Positions 22,613 through 33,879 of a stretch of 64,000 bases of DNA are shown here, in pieces; positions within the stretch are counted from its first letter, which is position 1, and every line of letters begins with the position of its first letter. Origin of the DNA: Anodontia alba (taxonomy: Eukaryota > Mollusca > Bivalvia > Lucinida > Lucinidae); the NCBI GenBank assembly GCA_964016985.1, contig OZ024830.1, forward strand, positions 58,016,104 through 58,080,103. The letters run 5' to 3'. The notes beneath the pieces are model-generated. The model was not told the DNA's origin and did not search any database. It saw only the letters and a list, made by a program, of their open reading frames with translations. Both the position numbers and the translations under genes were made by a program.

Positions 22613-23493
22613 AACCACTCCCCTCCATAATTCTATTACAAAGAGAGAGAGTTTCCAGATCAACTTAGGTTGCCAAGCCTTATTATTAAGTTGTTATTTG
22701 CCTTTTTGTAGCACAGATTGCCTTATATTAACCTAATTTGTCTGCAAGAATCCAGGGCAGATCCTCTGTTGTTTCACATATATAATGTCTGTTATATTAC
22801 TCACATGAGTTCAGATATACTGATTATAGTCTGATTCAGACTGCCTTTGTTGTGCTGCGAGACTGACAATGATTAACGTTAGCAAGGTGGCATTTTCGCT
22901 ATACTGTTTTACATGCTAATGTTATACATGATGTTCGCTAGCTGAAGGTAGCCGTTCTTGCAGGAAAACGGTACAAAGTAGTTGCATGACTGAAAGCATA
23001 GCCCAACAAATTGTATATGGCAGTTTAGACCATGACTACTTCTGGATATGACACGGGAAGATGTAGGCCTAATACCTGAATACCTGTGTTTAGGATGTCT
23101 GTGTAATATGAACAGCATAAATCTCTGTTAGCAGTTTCTTCTATTGTCTGTGTCTGAATGTGATGCTGACAAAGGATTCTAGGTCCAAAGACTTGCTCAG
23201 ATTTATCATTAGATAGACCAGGTTTGAATACTTGTTGAATGCCAAGCCCAAAGTACTGAGAGTGACCTTTTTAATTATTTGGTCACACAATATTTTGCCA
23301 GTCTGCTGTTCCATCTGGACGAATTTTCTTGTTATACCCCTGATTTTTCTTGATTATGATACTGTGTGTGAAAAGTATGCCGCCAGCAGATCAGACTGAT
23401 AATAATACTGCACTGATTGTCTTTTTTCTGCTAAACTTGGTATGGAGATAAATGGTAAGCCAAAGAGCAGGCTAACCCTCATCAGTTTCTTAG
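22613..23493. other. Unassigned DNA inside the LTR element
   Basis: No env-like protein or other coding signal is recognised directly after integrase. Confidence 0.4.
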
Positions 23494-24868
23494 AAATGTT
23501 ACCTTGTATACTTACAGGATTCCCGCTTTCTGTGTAAGCTCTGTGGTGATCTCTACTTTAAACAGCGATGGGAAGTCACCCACCATCTTGCAGAACAACA
23601 CTCCGGGAGTTCCCACAAATGCCAGGTGTGTCACCGGATGTTGGCCAGACGTACTCCACATCCAAAATGTTCAGCAATGCCGAAGAACCCACTGATTTTT
23701 CATCGGAAAACGGGTGTGAAGGGTCCAGAAGCCCAGAAGATTATGGACTACTTCAGAAAGATCAGAATGGTTGATTCTTGGGAAGCGGTCTTTGCGCCCA
23801 CTCCAAGGGCCATTAGTCCATTCAGGGAACCAAGCCAACACAGGTCACCATTGGACCACTGTTACAAGAGGAAGGCTCCTCCTCAAGCCCCTGTAGCCAA
23901 AAAGAGTCGTATGTCTACCCCAGTGAATGAGCCAGACTGGGACCGAGATCCTGTTGACATCCAACTTCTCGGTCCCACTGAAGTTGAATTGGAGTTCTGC
24001 AGTGCACTGGCGGGTCCCAGTGTCACCTTTCCGCCACTAGAAAGAATAAGCAAACCTTCTAAAGAAACTGCAAATGATCAATCTTCAGAGCCATAGAAAC
24101 CAGATCCTAAAAACAGAAAGTCAAACTCAGACCCAGCAAAGAAAGCAAATAAAGAGAACAGAAACAAAATAAATGATACAAACAGTAAAATAAACCCTCA
24201 AATTCAGACAAATGAAATTAAAGAGAACCAAAAAAGTACATATGACAAACAGAAAGAACATCTAGTAGAAGAGGATACATCCCACAGCCAGCCGCAACCA
24301 ATGAACAACATGTGGAAGCTATTGCTACCTGTTCAGGTGACCACCCCAAGAAGCGGGTCTACACGGAAGATGTCTTCCATCGCATCTTCCGCAACCAGTC
24401 CTCCCTTAAGTATTCTGGGACGACGCAGCCACAAGAACCCTTACAAGAAGTGCCAATTGAAGGCGAGGTGATGGAAAAGGCCTTCTTCCCTCTTTTAGCC
24501 AATTCCAGAGGATCCAGGATTCAAGAGTGACCTTGAACATTGGTGGTCACTGTTTTCAGACCAGCCCCTCTCTGTATTTGATGAAGGAGGAATGTCCTTT
24601 CAGACAAGCCAGGAAAGTTTTTTTTTTTTTTTTCAATTGGGATCCAGCCCATTTCAAGTTCATATTAAATTATCTACCAAATGGTGCACACATTTATGTC
24701 TCACTGCTACCACGTGAGAAGAACTTCTCGAACTCCTCACAGAAACCAGGTTTTACTTCTGAAAGGGACTTGAGAAGATTGCTTTGGTACGTCTTCAACA
24801 AGTGTGCAATTCGGATGAGATGTGAAAACAAGAAGATAACAACAAAAGATCAATATTCTGAAAAATAA
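23494..24868 (+). pseudogene. Degraded C2H2 zinc finger plus KCTD-type BTB coding region
   Basis: Read contiguously with three frames. Frame A from 23494 gives a zinc finger FLCKLCGDLYFKQRWEV with THH and AEQH ligands, a second CQVCHRM Cys pair, then a Pro/Lys-rich linker to a stop at 24094 and a Lys/Asn-rich continuation. Frame B (24312-24530) gives HPKKRVYTEDVFHRIFRN. Frame C (24518 onward) gives RVTLNIGGHCFQTSPSLY, an Asp-Pro-His-Phe word and FILNYLPNGAHI, the conserved start and middle of T1/KCTD BTB domains. A T run of about 18 replaces part of the fold, and the last helix continues in a shifted frame. BTB domains of this type oligomerise and recruit cullin-3 or act in K+ channels. The order and the lack of obvious introns suggest a captured or processed host sequence, though an AG acceptor-like CTTACAG at 23511 is present. 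Confidence 0.6.
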
Positions 24869-24893
24869 TTGCGTGGTTCTGTGTGATGTGTTA

Positions 24894-25280
24894 TTATTTG
24901 TGTGTTCTAAGATAGCTGATGAGACCAATCTTAGCTCTAAACTGCCTGTTGCAGATAGAACAAGAGAGGTCTGAGGAAGAAAGCTCTGTTGGTGATGTCT
25001 TAGCTCTGGCTTTCCGCTGTGCACGTTTCTGCTCGGCTTCGCTGATTCTTTTTGCTTCGTATTCACCAGCTCCCCTTTTTATGAGGCCTCGCCACTTTGT
25101 ACGATCCTGTGCAACCTGTTCCCATGACTCTGTTGGTACGTTGAAGTCTTTAAGGGAGGCTTTGAGGGTGTCTTTATATCACTTCTTCTGACCACCAAGT
25201 GAGCGTTTTCCTACTTGAAGTTCTCCATAGAGGATTTTCTTTGGCAAACGTTCATCAGGCATTCTGGCAACATGTGAAAA
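24894..25280 (-). mobile_element. 3' end of a non-LTR retrotransposon ORF2
   Basis: Minus-strand frame with HVARMPDERLPKKILYGEL, a stop where Arg or Trp is expected (near 25190), DTLKASLKDFNVPTESWEQ, DRTKWRGLIKRGAGEYE, a basic helix and a terminal CSICNRQFRAKIGLIS zinc-finger-like tail ending at a natural stop (24894). This is the familiar C-terminus of a metazoan endonuclease-RT LINE family. The insert lies inside the LTR element and directly behind the BTB remnant. Confidence 0.8.
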
Positions 25281-26712
25281 ATAATAATATATAGTGAAAA
25301 TCAGTGAATTCCAAAAATCAATGAAATCAAATTTGTTCTTAAATCAAGGCGGATGCTGAGCTCTTAAGTATATTTTAAAGCAACAGACACACTCTGGTTT
25401 TCAGCTGGTGCTCTCAGCTCTCGGGGTGCTCCTGGGACCCTGTTTTACAATTTCCAGTGTGAACTGTGGTATATAATGGCGAGTATAATTCGTATATATA
25501 CATATTTGTTTTCCTTAAGAGAAAGTTATAATGGTTGGAATAATGTCTGATCAGATTATCTGGTGCAGCAGTACTTAGTGAATTTCGCATTGCCCTAAAC
25601 CCCCAAGTTTTCACGGCAGTCTTTTAGTCTGATTGTATAGATCTGAGTGCAGTATTTCTGTTTGGACTAAACAATTTTGAAAATCAGCCCTTGGGTGGGA
25701 CTGGTTTTCCTTGTTGAACTCCAAATGCAGGATGTTGTACGACTGTCAATAACGTTTGGTTTGCGGTGGTGAAACGTTTGGCGTACAGGTAGGTTTGACT
25801 CTATTGAAGTTAGGCCTCTTGAGCATTACAGTATGCAATCTGTTTGCTCTGGAGGCATACCGCGGTAGTTGATATAAAATATATTTTTAGATTGATAACA
25901 CTGGTAATGATATAGGGTTTTCTATGGTTTGTTTGCTACACTGGTTTTCGGATGTCTTGTGGGAGCATTGTGGTCCTGCCTATTTGTTTACGTGGATAAG
26001 ATATAAATATGTTCTTCCAGTTCACAGTTACAATGGTTGGCTGTCGTGCTACTGTGAAGTGTATTTGTATCAATTTTGGCATATTCATCAGACAGGTGGG
26101 ACTGTGGTGTCCTGCAGCTCTGTGAAACTTTGTGCATATTTATAGACTTTGGATCAACTTAGGGTACATACTTGGAATATTTTATTTCCTCCTTCTGTAT
26201 GAGGGGTGGAGTCTGTTAGTCGGTGGTTCAATTTGATGTTTGGTGAAAAATTGTTAATTTCTGGGATTGAAGATCCGCATTTCCGAGAATTTTCCAGTAC
26301 AAATAAATGTCTGCCGAATATTGATTTGAAAAGGTTGCGAATGTGCTCGTTACATCATCTGGGAAGCTATGCATGATATCTGGCCGGAGTGTGTGAATGT
26401 GAGTCTGTAATACCCTGTCAGGTTACCTAAGATTTTTTGTGGGGGTCTAAGGGAGATAATTCTAAAATATACTGTTACCTAACATTGACTACCCATTTGC
26501 CCACAGTGGTTGTCTTTCACTTTGATTAATTTTCCAGTGTCAGTCTGGTTCTGCAAACTATTTGCAGGGAGATATTATTGGTCTGTGCTGCACTGTACGA
26601 AGGAAAAGTTGAAATTTCCTAGCTTACTGCTTCCATGTTGACAGTGTGGCTTGTCACTGTTTTGGTGTAGACTGATATTGGCATTTGGTGGAGGTATTTA
26701 AAGCACTTTTAC
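25281..26712. other. Unassigned DNA inside the LTR element
   Basis: No recognisable coding or repeat signal. Open frames are short and lack domains. Confidence 0.4.
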
Positions 26713-27120
26713 AGCTAGCTAACTTCACCCTGGGTCCCGATGCTACTCTTAATACAGAAACACATAAAAATTCGGTTCGCATAAAGGCTCCAAACTCAGT
26801 CAATGCATCAAAGCGAAAACACAAAAATCAAATTAATCACTATTATAATAAACAAAGACGAGTACTCATGGCTAATTCTACTGTATGTCAGAGTAAATGA
26901 AAACCAATAGTAGAACCACGGCGGGCCAAGCCAAAGACATATCGTCAAGCCCCAACCCACTGGTTAAAGTTTTACGAAGAGGCCGTCATTGGGTCTGAGG
27001 CCCGAACCGCTGTCGAGCAATTAAAGAGTGAAGCATAGCCATCAACAATGATTGGGTTGACAACTAGGCAAGCAGTCTGCCGCATAATATCCAGGCTATA
27101 GCCAATTCTTTTATAATGGT
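26713..27120 (+). repeat. Dispersed repeat shared with 34407-34805
   Basis: GCTAGCTAACTTCACCCTGG through GACGAGTACTCATGGCTAAT and CACTGGTTAAAGTTTTACGA to GCCAATTCTTTTATAA is shared in the same orientation with the second copy outside the LTR element. Confidence 0.85.
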
Positions 27121-27334
27121 TAATAAGTTTTCTGAATTGCTCCGAAAAGTTAGATTTACCTATAATTTTTCTAAATCTGTACACTAAGTCACCGTAAAAT
27201 TTTGGTTCCGCTATACCTTGTTGCAGAAGTATTTTCAGACTGACGCTATATTTTTCTAACAAGGCACTGTGTCTGCGATAAAATTTCGAAAACGAAACTT
27301 TGTAAGGACCAGACAACATGTCAGTTTTCTGCAC
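26972..27334 (-). pseudogene. Repeat-encoded open frame of unknown function
   Basis: A 120-residue minus-strand frame with SKFYRRHSALLEKYSV, EPKFYGDLVYRFRKIIGK, RKLINHYKRIGYSLDIMRQT and a C-terminus ending ASDPMTASS. Its last third lies in the repeat shared with 34 kb, where the equivalent frame is shorter and damaged. I have a sense of seeing this tail in molluscan retroelement-associated proteins but cannot name the family. It probably belongs to a mobile element, not to the LTR element that contains it, because it runs in the opposite direction. Confidence 0.4.
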
Positions 27335-28180
27335 TGGCTCGGGGTGACTATAATTTCAAGTTTCTAACTGAAAGGGACCGTAGGAATTTTTAAATAATCG
27401 ATTATAGATTTCACCCCGGAGTGTGATGGATAACTTCTATATTCACCTGCAGTTGGGACAAATGATTTATGAATGTTGGATCCGCCCATAGATCAGTAGA
27501 TTGTCCCAGCTTGTGAACGGGATTTCTAAGTGTTAGGATTATACTCTTTACCGTTAAACGTTTGAAATGTTGCTGGCCCGTTCGCTAGCTGGTTGGCAGC
27601 AGTTATTTGTGGGTGGGACTGACCAGGATTTTTTAAATAATTTGTCCTTCAAGATGTGTATACGTATTTCTTAAACAGAATATGGTGTTTCTCTCTATGT
27701 GTTGTTAAGTGTATGGACACCGAATGCATGCATTAACATTTTATGTGAGCATAAGGTGTTCATGTATGGACACACTCTTGATGGAGCCATGTGATTGTGT
27801 CAGGTTATTTTCCTGGTACATCAATTTACAGCACTGTGTCATACACGCGATGCCTCTAGGAATCAACGTACTTACCTTGTATTCCTTGGCTGCTCCCTTA
27901 CCTCTGGTTCAGTCTGGCAGGCTGACTCATTGGTGGGGTGTGTGGTTTATTATAATGCTAAGTCACCACTTGGTTTTTATAGGCCTCACGTGTATTGACA
28001 TCAGAAATCAAAAACCATTGGATTCGTGTAAAATATCCAGACGCTGAAATGTAGATTGGTCACGTGATCCATTTCTCACGCACCGGCTTCGTTTCTATCT
28101 TGTACCATATTAGCCATCCACGCCTCATATCCATGCTTGAGAGCTTACTTGCGTTCAAGTTTGGGGTCCAAACCTTTTCG
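27335..28180. other. Unassigned DNA before the 3' LTR
   Basis: No recognised feature. Confidence 0.4.
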
Positions 28181-28190
28181 TGGGTAGGGG
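28181..28190 (+). other. Polypurine tract
   Basis: TGGGTAGGGG immediately before the 3' LTR, the expected plus-strand priming site. Confidence 0.6.
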
Positions 28191-29471
28191 CATTGTAGCG
28201 CCCGGACTAATCTACATTTCGTTCGTTACATGTGCTTTTCATTTTATTTGCAACGGAGCCGATGCTGATGCATCACTGTCGAGGGGTTTCACCACCTATT
28301 TCCACTTTGAAATGCATTACCTTCCGAAAATCCACGCTAAGCCTGATTTCTTTGTTTGTTGGGCGATAACCTTCCATAGTTAACTTTCCGTGTCATTTGG
28401 TATAGACACCGTATGACTACATTTTTGTCTCTCTCCACTTGCCTTCTCGGCTGCGTAATGGCGTGTATACTTATATCATGCGGATACTTTCGGTTTTGAC
28501 CGCATTGCATGGCCAAGTGCTTTATTAATCTCCGGTGCCGCTCGGAGTTTACCGGAATGGTCCGGGAGAGTTACTTGCAACAAAGCCGAAAGTCTCCGGA
28601 TGGTCCCCCATTGTGACGTTGGAATATCATGTCAAGAGTCGCGTGCCCAGAGGGTATAAATACTTGGCGTTTTCTCAACCTCGGGGTTAGTCCAGTAGTA
28701 GCTAGCCTCCAGAACAGCAAATTCTCTTTCTCAACCCTAAAACTCCATCTCAACCAGAAAAATTACTTTTAAACTGCAGTAGTCATGATATTTTTTCTGC
28801 CAGTCTACCACAGATTATTGCTCTAAGGCATACTTTTGGAGAGGTTTTTATCATTTAATATTTATTCTTTCTTTTTTTCCAGGATGGCAACCAAAGCTTA
28901 AGCAACCGGACAATCCTTGTTCACATTTCCCCTCCCACTTTTTTCTGTTCGGTATAGAAACTGATCTCAACCCTATATCTAGGTCTCTCTCTCTAAGAAG
29001 GTGAAACTCTCTTATAATATGGCAAAACCATGTAAACTATTTAATATTTGGATTTATTTATATTCTCAGAATTATATAGTGAAATTTATTGACTGGGTTA
29101 GCCTTTTGTTATAAACCATGCTAGCTGCGGCATCTGGGTTTAGCTTTTAGGCTAGAAGAATCCGATTCACTATATGATACTATATTATTTTAATGTCAGA
29201 CTACTGTTTGAGCTCTATAACCATTCAACACTTATGTAGTTATTTAGGGGATACTTAGATAGAAAATATATTCAGTTATGGTAAACTATTGAATTCAGAA
29301 AAACTCCCTGAAGGTTATAATAGCGGTTCCTCGTTCTTTCCTGTCCTACCACTTCCGTCCAGCCCAAGGCGATTCCACAAACATGTAACTTTTTTATATT
29401 TAACACTCCGGCAATTTACACATCCTGACGTAACATCCTGTCGAAGGCTGATACGGGGCGAGAGGGTTGCA
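28191..29471 (+). repeat. 3' long terminal repeat
   Basis: Matches 17058-18319. It begins CATTGTAGCG, ends GGGTTGCA and contains the fuller version of the region around CTCTCTCCACTTGCC. Confidence 0.9.
28655..28662 (+). promoter_or_regulatory. TATA box of the 3' LTR
   Basis: TATAAATA in the same context as 17487-17494; it could drive transcription into the mariner and beyond if still active. Confidence 0.55.
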
Positions 29472-29611
29472 ATATAGATGTCCTCATGGAAATCTATACA
29501 AAATAAAACACAAAATTTTAACACAAATGTCCTAGAAATGTTTTTTACAAACTCAAACACATTACTCAAAACAGAAAGAGACATTTTCTAAACAGGTGTT
29601 TCCTTCAATAT

Positions 29612-30757
29612 TACGAGGTTCCTGCAAAACGTTTTGTCACTGGGTTCGGATTACTTCAGTGCTATGTTTTATCAAACATATTTTTATTACAAACCTTCAA
29701 GGTATTCCCCCTTTACCGAAACACATTTTTGCAACCTTTTTACCCAGTCGCAAAAAGCAGATAAATAGTCTTATTTTGGTATCTGTTGGAGACACTGATA
29801 AATAGCGCTGCCATTTTCTTAAGCCTTGGAAATAAGAAGAAGTCACAGGGACTCAGGTCAGGTGAATAAGGTGGATGGTTTAAAACGTTCACCTTTTCAG
29901 AAGTCAAAAAAGACTTAAGAACCTCACACTTTTGAGAGGAGGCGTTGTCATGTAAAAGGTGGACTCCTGACCATCCTTTGCTTCGTCGTTTCTTATTGTA
30001 AAACTCTTTCACTTTCTTCAGTACAGAATTCTTGTAGAATCGGCCAGTGACTGTATGACCAGATGGACAAGGCACTTGAACGACTGGCCCACTTGAATTA
30101 AAGAAAATTGCGTACAACATCTTTTTCGAACTTATGGTTCTCTTGGCAATACATGGGCGTTTTTTTATCTGTTCGCTTCCATTGCTTATTATCAGCCCTT
30201 CTTTGTGGCTCAGACAGGTTTCATCACCTGTTAGAAATAACCCGACTATTACAGCCTTTGTATGTTTTCAAAAGTTCTATCTTTGACAGACAATTCTGTT
30301 CGACCACAATCTTTACAGCAGCGATGTTAGCCTTGGTAACAGAGATTTTAGGCCTTCCAGGACGGGTATCATCTTCAACAGAAACTTTCCCAGCTTTAAA
30401 AGCTTTAACCCACCCTAAAAACTGTGCGCATTGAAATGGTCTGAGGTCCATATATACCAAACATTTGATAAAATATCTGCTTTCAATCTATATTAAGCCT
30501 AATGCGGCATTTAATATAGCTATGAATTTCAATCTTCTGGTCCATGTTCCAATGTAACAAATAAATTAGTCAGTGTATATGACTGCATCTATTTCAATTT
30601 GAAATAACTCGGTCAGTTGGAAAGCAATTTGCACGAAATAAAGAAGTATCATTAGCTATTCAACACACCATTCAAGTGCAGTGAAGCATTTTAAAATATA
30701 CCTGGGATAAAACTAAAGAAGCCTATTAGTGACACAACTTTTTGCACGACCCTCGTA
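29612..30757 (-). mobile_element. Mariner transposon with both inverted repeats
   Basis: TACGAGGTTCCTGCAAAACG at the left and TACGAGGGTCGTGCAAAAAG read inward from the right are imperfect terminal inverted repeats of about 30 bp, each including a TA. The total is about 1.15 kb against the usual 1.3 kb, so a few hundred bases are missing. Confidence 0.85.
29740..30460 (-). pseudogene. Mariner transposase, frameshifted and internally deleted
   Basis: DDE-type transposase of the cut-and-paste class. The N-terminal frame (30460-30224) carries FLGWVKAFKAGKVSVEDD and the GRPKIS hinge. A frameshift near 30230 joins it to the catalytic frame, which has TGDET (first Asp), HDNASS (second Asp) and PYSPDLSPCDFFLF (third Asp). 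I count 34 residues between the second and third Asp, the mariner D34D signature. The helix-turn-helix-to-catalytic linker is shortened, and the C-terminus after PRLKK is altered. No active protein is expected. Confidence 0.88.
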
Positions 30758-30766
30758 TCATAGCGC

Positions 30767-31040
30767 TTTACGAAAACATTCCTATTCAAATATATTGAAA
30801 ATTTTACAAGCAAAAAGGGAAAATTTTCAGATAAAAAATTCTGATATTTTACATATTCCTGCTCAAAATGTAGATTGTGGTACTCGTTAGAATCGCCTCG
30901 GCAAGGCTGTTCTAACGAGTACCCACAATCTATGTGTTTTAGGAAAATAAGAAACATAAATTTTACTCCTGTAAACTACAGTTTTACCATATAAAAATGG
31001 GGTTTAAGGGGGTCAAAAGTATATAGGCGTTTTTCTGTGT
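30767..31040 (-). repeat. HP1 element, copy 8
   Basis: Decayed at both tips (CTTTACGAAAACATTCC; GGCGTTTTTCTGTG), with arm mismatches in the centre (AATCGCCTCGGCAAGGC). It lies only about 10 bp from the mariner right end. Confidence 0.85.
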
Positions 31041-32172
31041 TTGGCTATAATAGATGCGTAATTGAAAAAAAGCAATACCCCATATTTTGAAAGTATTTGT
31101 GTATTGCTCAAAAGCGTTGGGATTTTACTCAGATACCCCTCTTATCCCCCACCCCCGCCCCCTCTGAAGATAATCGTGCATATTCGCGCTCACATCACTG
31201 TAAGGAGTTATCTCCTTTTAAAGCCTGGCGTTATTCGAGAATCTTTCAGTCGCTTGTACTTGAAATAATGTCTTTAAACATGTGAAGCATCTATATTCAT
31301 GTACAGGTATTGAAATGTTCTTAAAATTGTTTAACTATGCAATTCACATATTACTGCTAATATGAATTTACTTCGTGCTATCTATATCCGTGCGTCCAAA
31401 TTATCATCACATGCTTCAAAGGTGGGTCGGCCGGATCTAACTGAATTTGATTTCAGACCACGCTTGACTTCTAATCCACTGCATGAATTGCGATATAACG
31501 TCTAAGTCAACAATATTTCAGTAGTTCAGAGACATTTCCTCCAAATTTGTGGGACTTTAAACCGAACTGATCACATAAATTCGGGTCCTGCATAGTTACT
31601 AGCATCTCTGCCATGGAGGCTTTAGGCAGCCCATCTATTAATTAATTAATAGCGCATCTATTTCGCGGGCCCCGATGGGCGGGACCATGCTTTCCGAATA
31701 CCGAAAACTAGTGTATGCTGATGACAGGTACAACGACAATATACTATCGTTCGCTTACCTGTGTCGAAGTTTTTTTAAGATTATCACGAAAGAGCGTAAA
31801 GTCTATGTGTTATCTAAAAATGTACATCAAAGTGTACTTATGCACAAAACGAATTATGCTTAGCTTGTAAATAGACGGAGGATGGATAGAAATAAAATTT
31901 GAAGTGGAGACAAAATTCAAAATGGCCGCGATCGCAAATTTTGTAGGCTGGTGTCATAAGCCTCGTGATTCAATCCCTTGCAAGTGGAATACTTGGTGTT
32001 TTTGGTAGTTTTGTTGCTATTATCGGCACGGCCGCCGTGTCAATAGTCTCTGCCAAATCACGGAACGCTTATTGTTTTTTTTTTTCAAGATAAGGACCGA
32101 ACCATCCAAGCGTTTGTTGGACCATCACATTTTTGGTCACACACATCACTGGTCACATAGGTAGTCTATAGT
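31041..32172. other. Unassigned DNA
   Basis: No recognisable gene or repeat, except short direct words; open frames are short. Confidence 0.4.
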
Positions 32173-32239
32173 AGTGCGTCTGCACGCCGAACCGCTCCGT
32201 GGTTCGGGGAACTGCTTCGCAGTTTCCGTTGGACGCACT
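32173..32239. repeat. Three-stem cloverleaf-like inverted repeat
   Basis: The outer stem AGTGCGTC/GACGCACT (8 bp) encloses two hairpins, CCGAACC/GGTTCGG with a 7-base loop and GGAACTGC/GCAGTTTCC with a 3-base loop and one bulge. Confidence 0.8.
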
Positions 32240-32303
32240 TATCAATATTCATACATGACTTAGAATCAAACTGATATCGATATACACTGTTTGCGGCACT
32301 TCA

Positions 32304-32383
32304 CGTTTATAAAACGTCGTCTCAACGTCGATGCCGTTGCATCGATGCCGTTGCATCGACGTTGATGCGACGTTGTTTAAACG
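32304..32383. repeat. Nested palindrome of ACGTCG words
   Basis: CGTTTATAAAACGTCG and AACGTCGATGC on the left mirror GCATCGACGTT and CGACGTTGTTTAAACG on the right; the centre is a duplicated GCCGTTGCATCGAT word. Confidence 0.75.
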
Positions 32384-32519
32384 CCATGTACCTGCTGGGG
32401 TACTGTTTGCAAAAGCAGGCATATCCGGATTAAGCCTTTATAAGGCTGATTGAGTATCTTGGTATATCGAGTTCCACTTTACCCAGATGCAGCCTTGCAA
32501 ACTAAATTAATAATACCTG

Positions 32520-32620
32520 TCAAATGAAGAGTCTCAATAAAACTGAGACTACGAGTTTCGTTCTTTTATGTGTGGAAATTTATAGATTTTATTTTCATGT
32601 GTTCAGCATTTCCAAGGGCA
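32520..32620 (+). repeat. Dispersed repeat E5, copy split by SINE
   Basis: GAAGAGTCTCAATAAAACTG and a TTTCCAAGGGCAACT end match the E5 copies at 38325, 38600 and 41030. The SINE inserted in its right part. Confidence 0.65.
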
Positions 32621-32623
32621 ACT

Positions 32624-32929
32624 GCCGGCCTCGGTGGCTCAGTTGGATGCGCCGTCCGACTGGAGACCAGGAGGTCGCGGGTTCAACCCCCGCCGAGGTC
32701 GGCAACATTCTTTCGTGGAGATTGATCATGAAATATTTTCTACGGTCATTCTCTCCCTTCCGCCGATTCAAGAAGGGCAGTTGTCAGTTTCTGGCGAAAG
32801 AATGTGCACAATACTGGTTAACCGCTTAGAGGACTAAGCCTGCCCAGTAAACGTGTGGTTAGGTAAACTGACCGCGCTCGACATGACCCCATTGGGTTGA
32901 CTGGGCCGTAAAACCTCAACACAAACAAA
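32624..32929 (+). mobile_element. tRNA-derived SINE, full length
   Basis: A tRNA-like head (GCCGGCCTCGGTGGCTCAG, pol III box A TGGCTCAGTTGG and box B GGTTCAACCCC, closing GGTCGGCA) is joined to a body of about 220 bp and an ACAAACAAAC tail. An 11-bp duplication CAAGGGCAACT flanks it (32613-32623 and 32930-32940), proving retroposition by a LINE-type machinery. Length is 306 bp. Confidence 0.93.
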
Positions 32930-32993
32930 CAAGGGCAACTTTTATATATTTTATATGCTAAATTAAATTATTAGCAAGTTGTATTAGAAATAC

Positions 32994-32997
<4 letters not shown>

Positions 32998-33031
<34 letters not shown>

Positions 33032-33032
33032 T
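32998..33032. repeat. (TTA)n microsatellite
   Basis: About 11 TTA units. Confidence 0.95.
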
Positions 33033-33351
33033 TCTCAGAAAAGAGGACATTTTATGAGAGACGATTCACGTGAAATGTCTAGTCCTGTTTACTGAAAAAA
33101 ATTACAAAAGTACAAATCATTTGATGTCCTATCATGTTCTCATCAGTATGCTGATGTTATGGATGTAGTGTTGGAAGCTTATTTAAATAGAATACCCATA
33201 ATTTTATAAGATTCTTGAGCCAAAGGCCAGAGTTTTGTGGGACGTTTATTGGAACCTTACTTTTACAGTACTGTAGCACGCAGTACGCATACGTAATGTA
33301 TTCATGTTTTTCAGCTGAACTGGCAGTGTCACGCTACCAGTGTTTAACGCT
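33033..33351. other. Unassigned DNA
   Basis: No feature is recognised. Confidence 0.4.
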
Positions 33352-33562
33352 CTGCATGCCGGGTAAATATTCAGCAGACGATATTTTGAAATATAACTGT
33401 TTTTTTTTTTTTTTTTCTTTTTTTTTTCCTCCAGAAAATAGGCTTTGACATTTCATTCAAATTATCTCCTAAGGAGACTATTTGCATGAAATCTCAGAGC
33501 CTATTTTCTGACAAAACAAATCACCCATTTGTCTGTCGTCTGCAGCATTAGTCAAGTAAAGG
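33352..33562. repeat. HP3 element
   Basis: CTGCATGCCGGGTAAATATT with CAGCAGACGATATTTTGAAA at the left and TGTCGTCTGCAGCATTAGTC at the right. Centre CCTAAGGAGACTATTTGCAT. The T tract (33400-33428) is expanded. Confidence 0.8.
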
Positions 33563-33605
33563 TTTAATAATATATGAAAATGCGTTTGATCGATCGCATA
33601 ACATA

Positions 33606-33879
33606 GCATCAGTATCCATAGGATACTCGTAAACAGTTTTAGGGTTAACGGGTATCTACAATCTATGTTTGGAGCAGAAATATGAAAAATATCAAGGGTT
33701 ACTGAAAAACATAGCTTGTGGGTACTCGTTAAAACCGCATCAGCGAGGCGTTTCTAACGAGTACCCACAATCTATGTTATGAGCAGAAATATGAAAAATA
33801 TCAGAGTATTTTATCTGAAAATTTTCAGTTTTTGGAGGTGAAATTTTCTATATATTTGAATGGGCGTGTTTCCGTAATG
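33606..33879 (+). repeat. HP1 element, copy 9, rearranged
   Basis: The right half is normal to TCCGTAATG. The left half is replaced by a second partial hairpin arm (ACGGGTATCTACAATCTATG followed by AAATATGAAAAATATC), so arm sequence occurs twice before the centre. Confidence 0.75.

Larger units (their letters stand above)
17058..29471 (+). mobile_element. Ty3/gypsy LTR retrotransposon with long extra 3' region
   Basis: Two direct LTRs of about 1.26-1.28 kb bound 12.4 kb, and ATATA flanks both sides (17053-17057 and 29472-29476), so the unit inserted as one. A tRNA-Leu primer site follows the 5' LTR. Gag, protease, RT and integrase follow in Ty3/gypsy order, all with stops and frameshifts. 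RNase H and most of the RT-integrase connection are deleted. The LTRs differ by roughly 6% over the first 220 bases compared by eye, so the insertion is not recent. About 5.6 kb lies between the end of integrase and the 3' LTR, far more than usual, and holds foreign-looking sequence. Confidence 0.9.

Noticed and set aside
22613..23493. Retroviral env gene behind integrase
   Set aside because: No signal peptide, membrane anchor or furin-like site is visible; the coding remnant further on has zinc finger and BTB features instead.
32624..32705. tRNA gene (also 40757)
   Set aside because: Box A and box B are present, but the sequence continues into a shared body and tail with a target duplication, so these are SINE heads.
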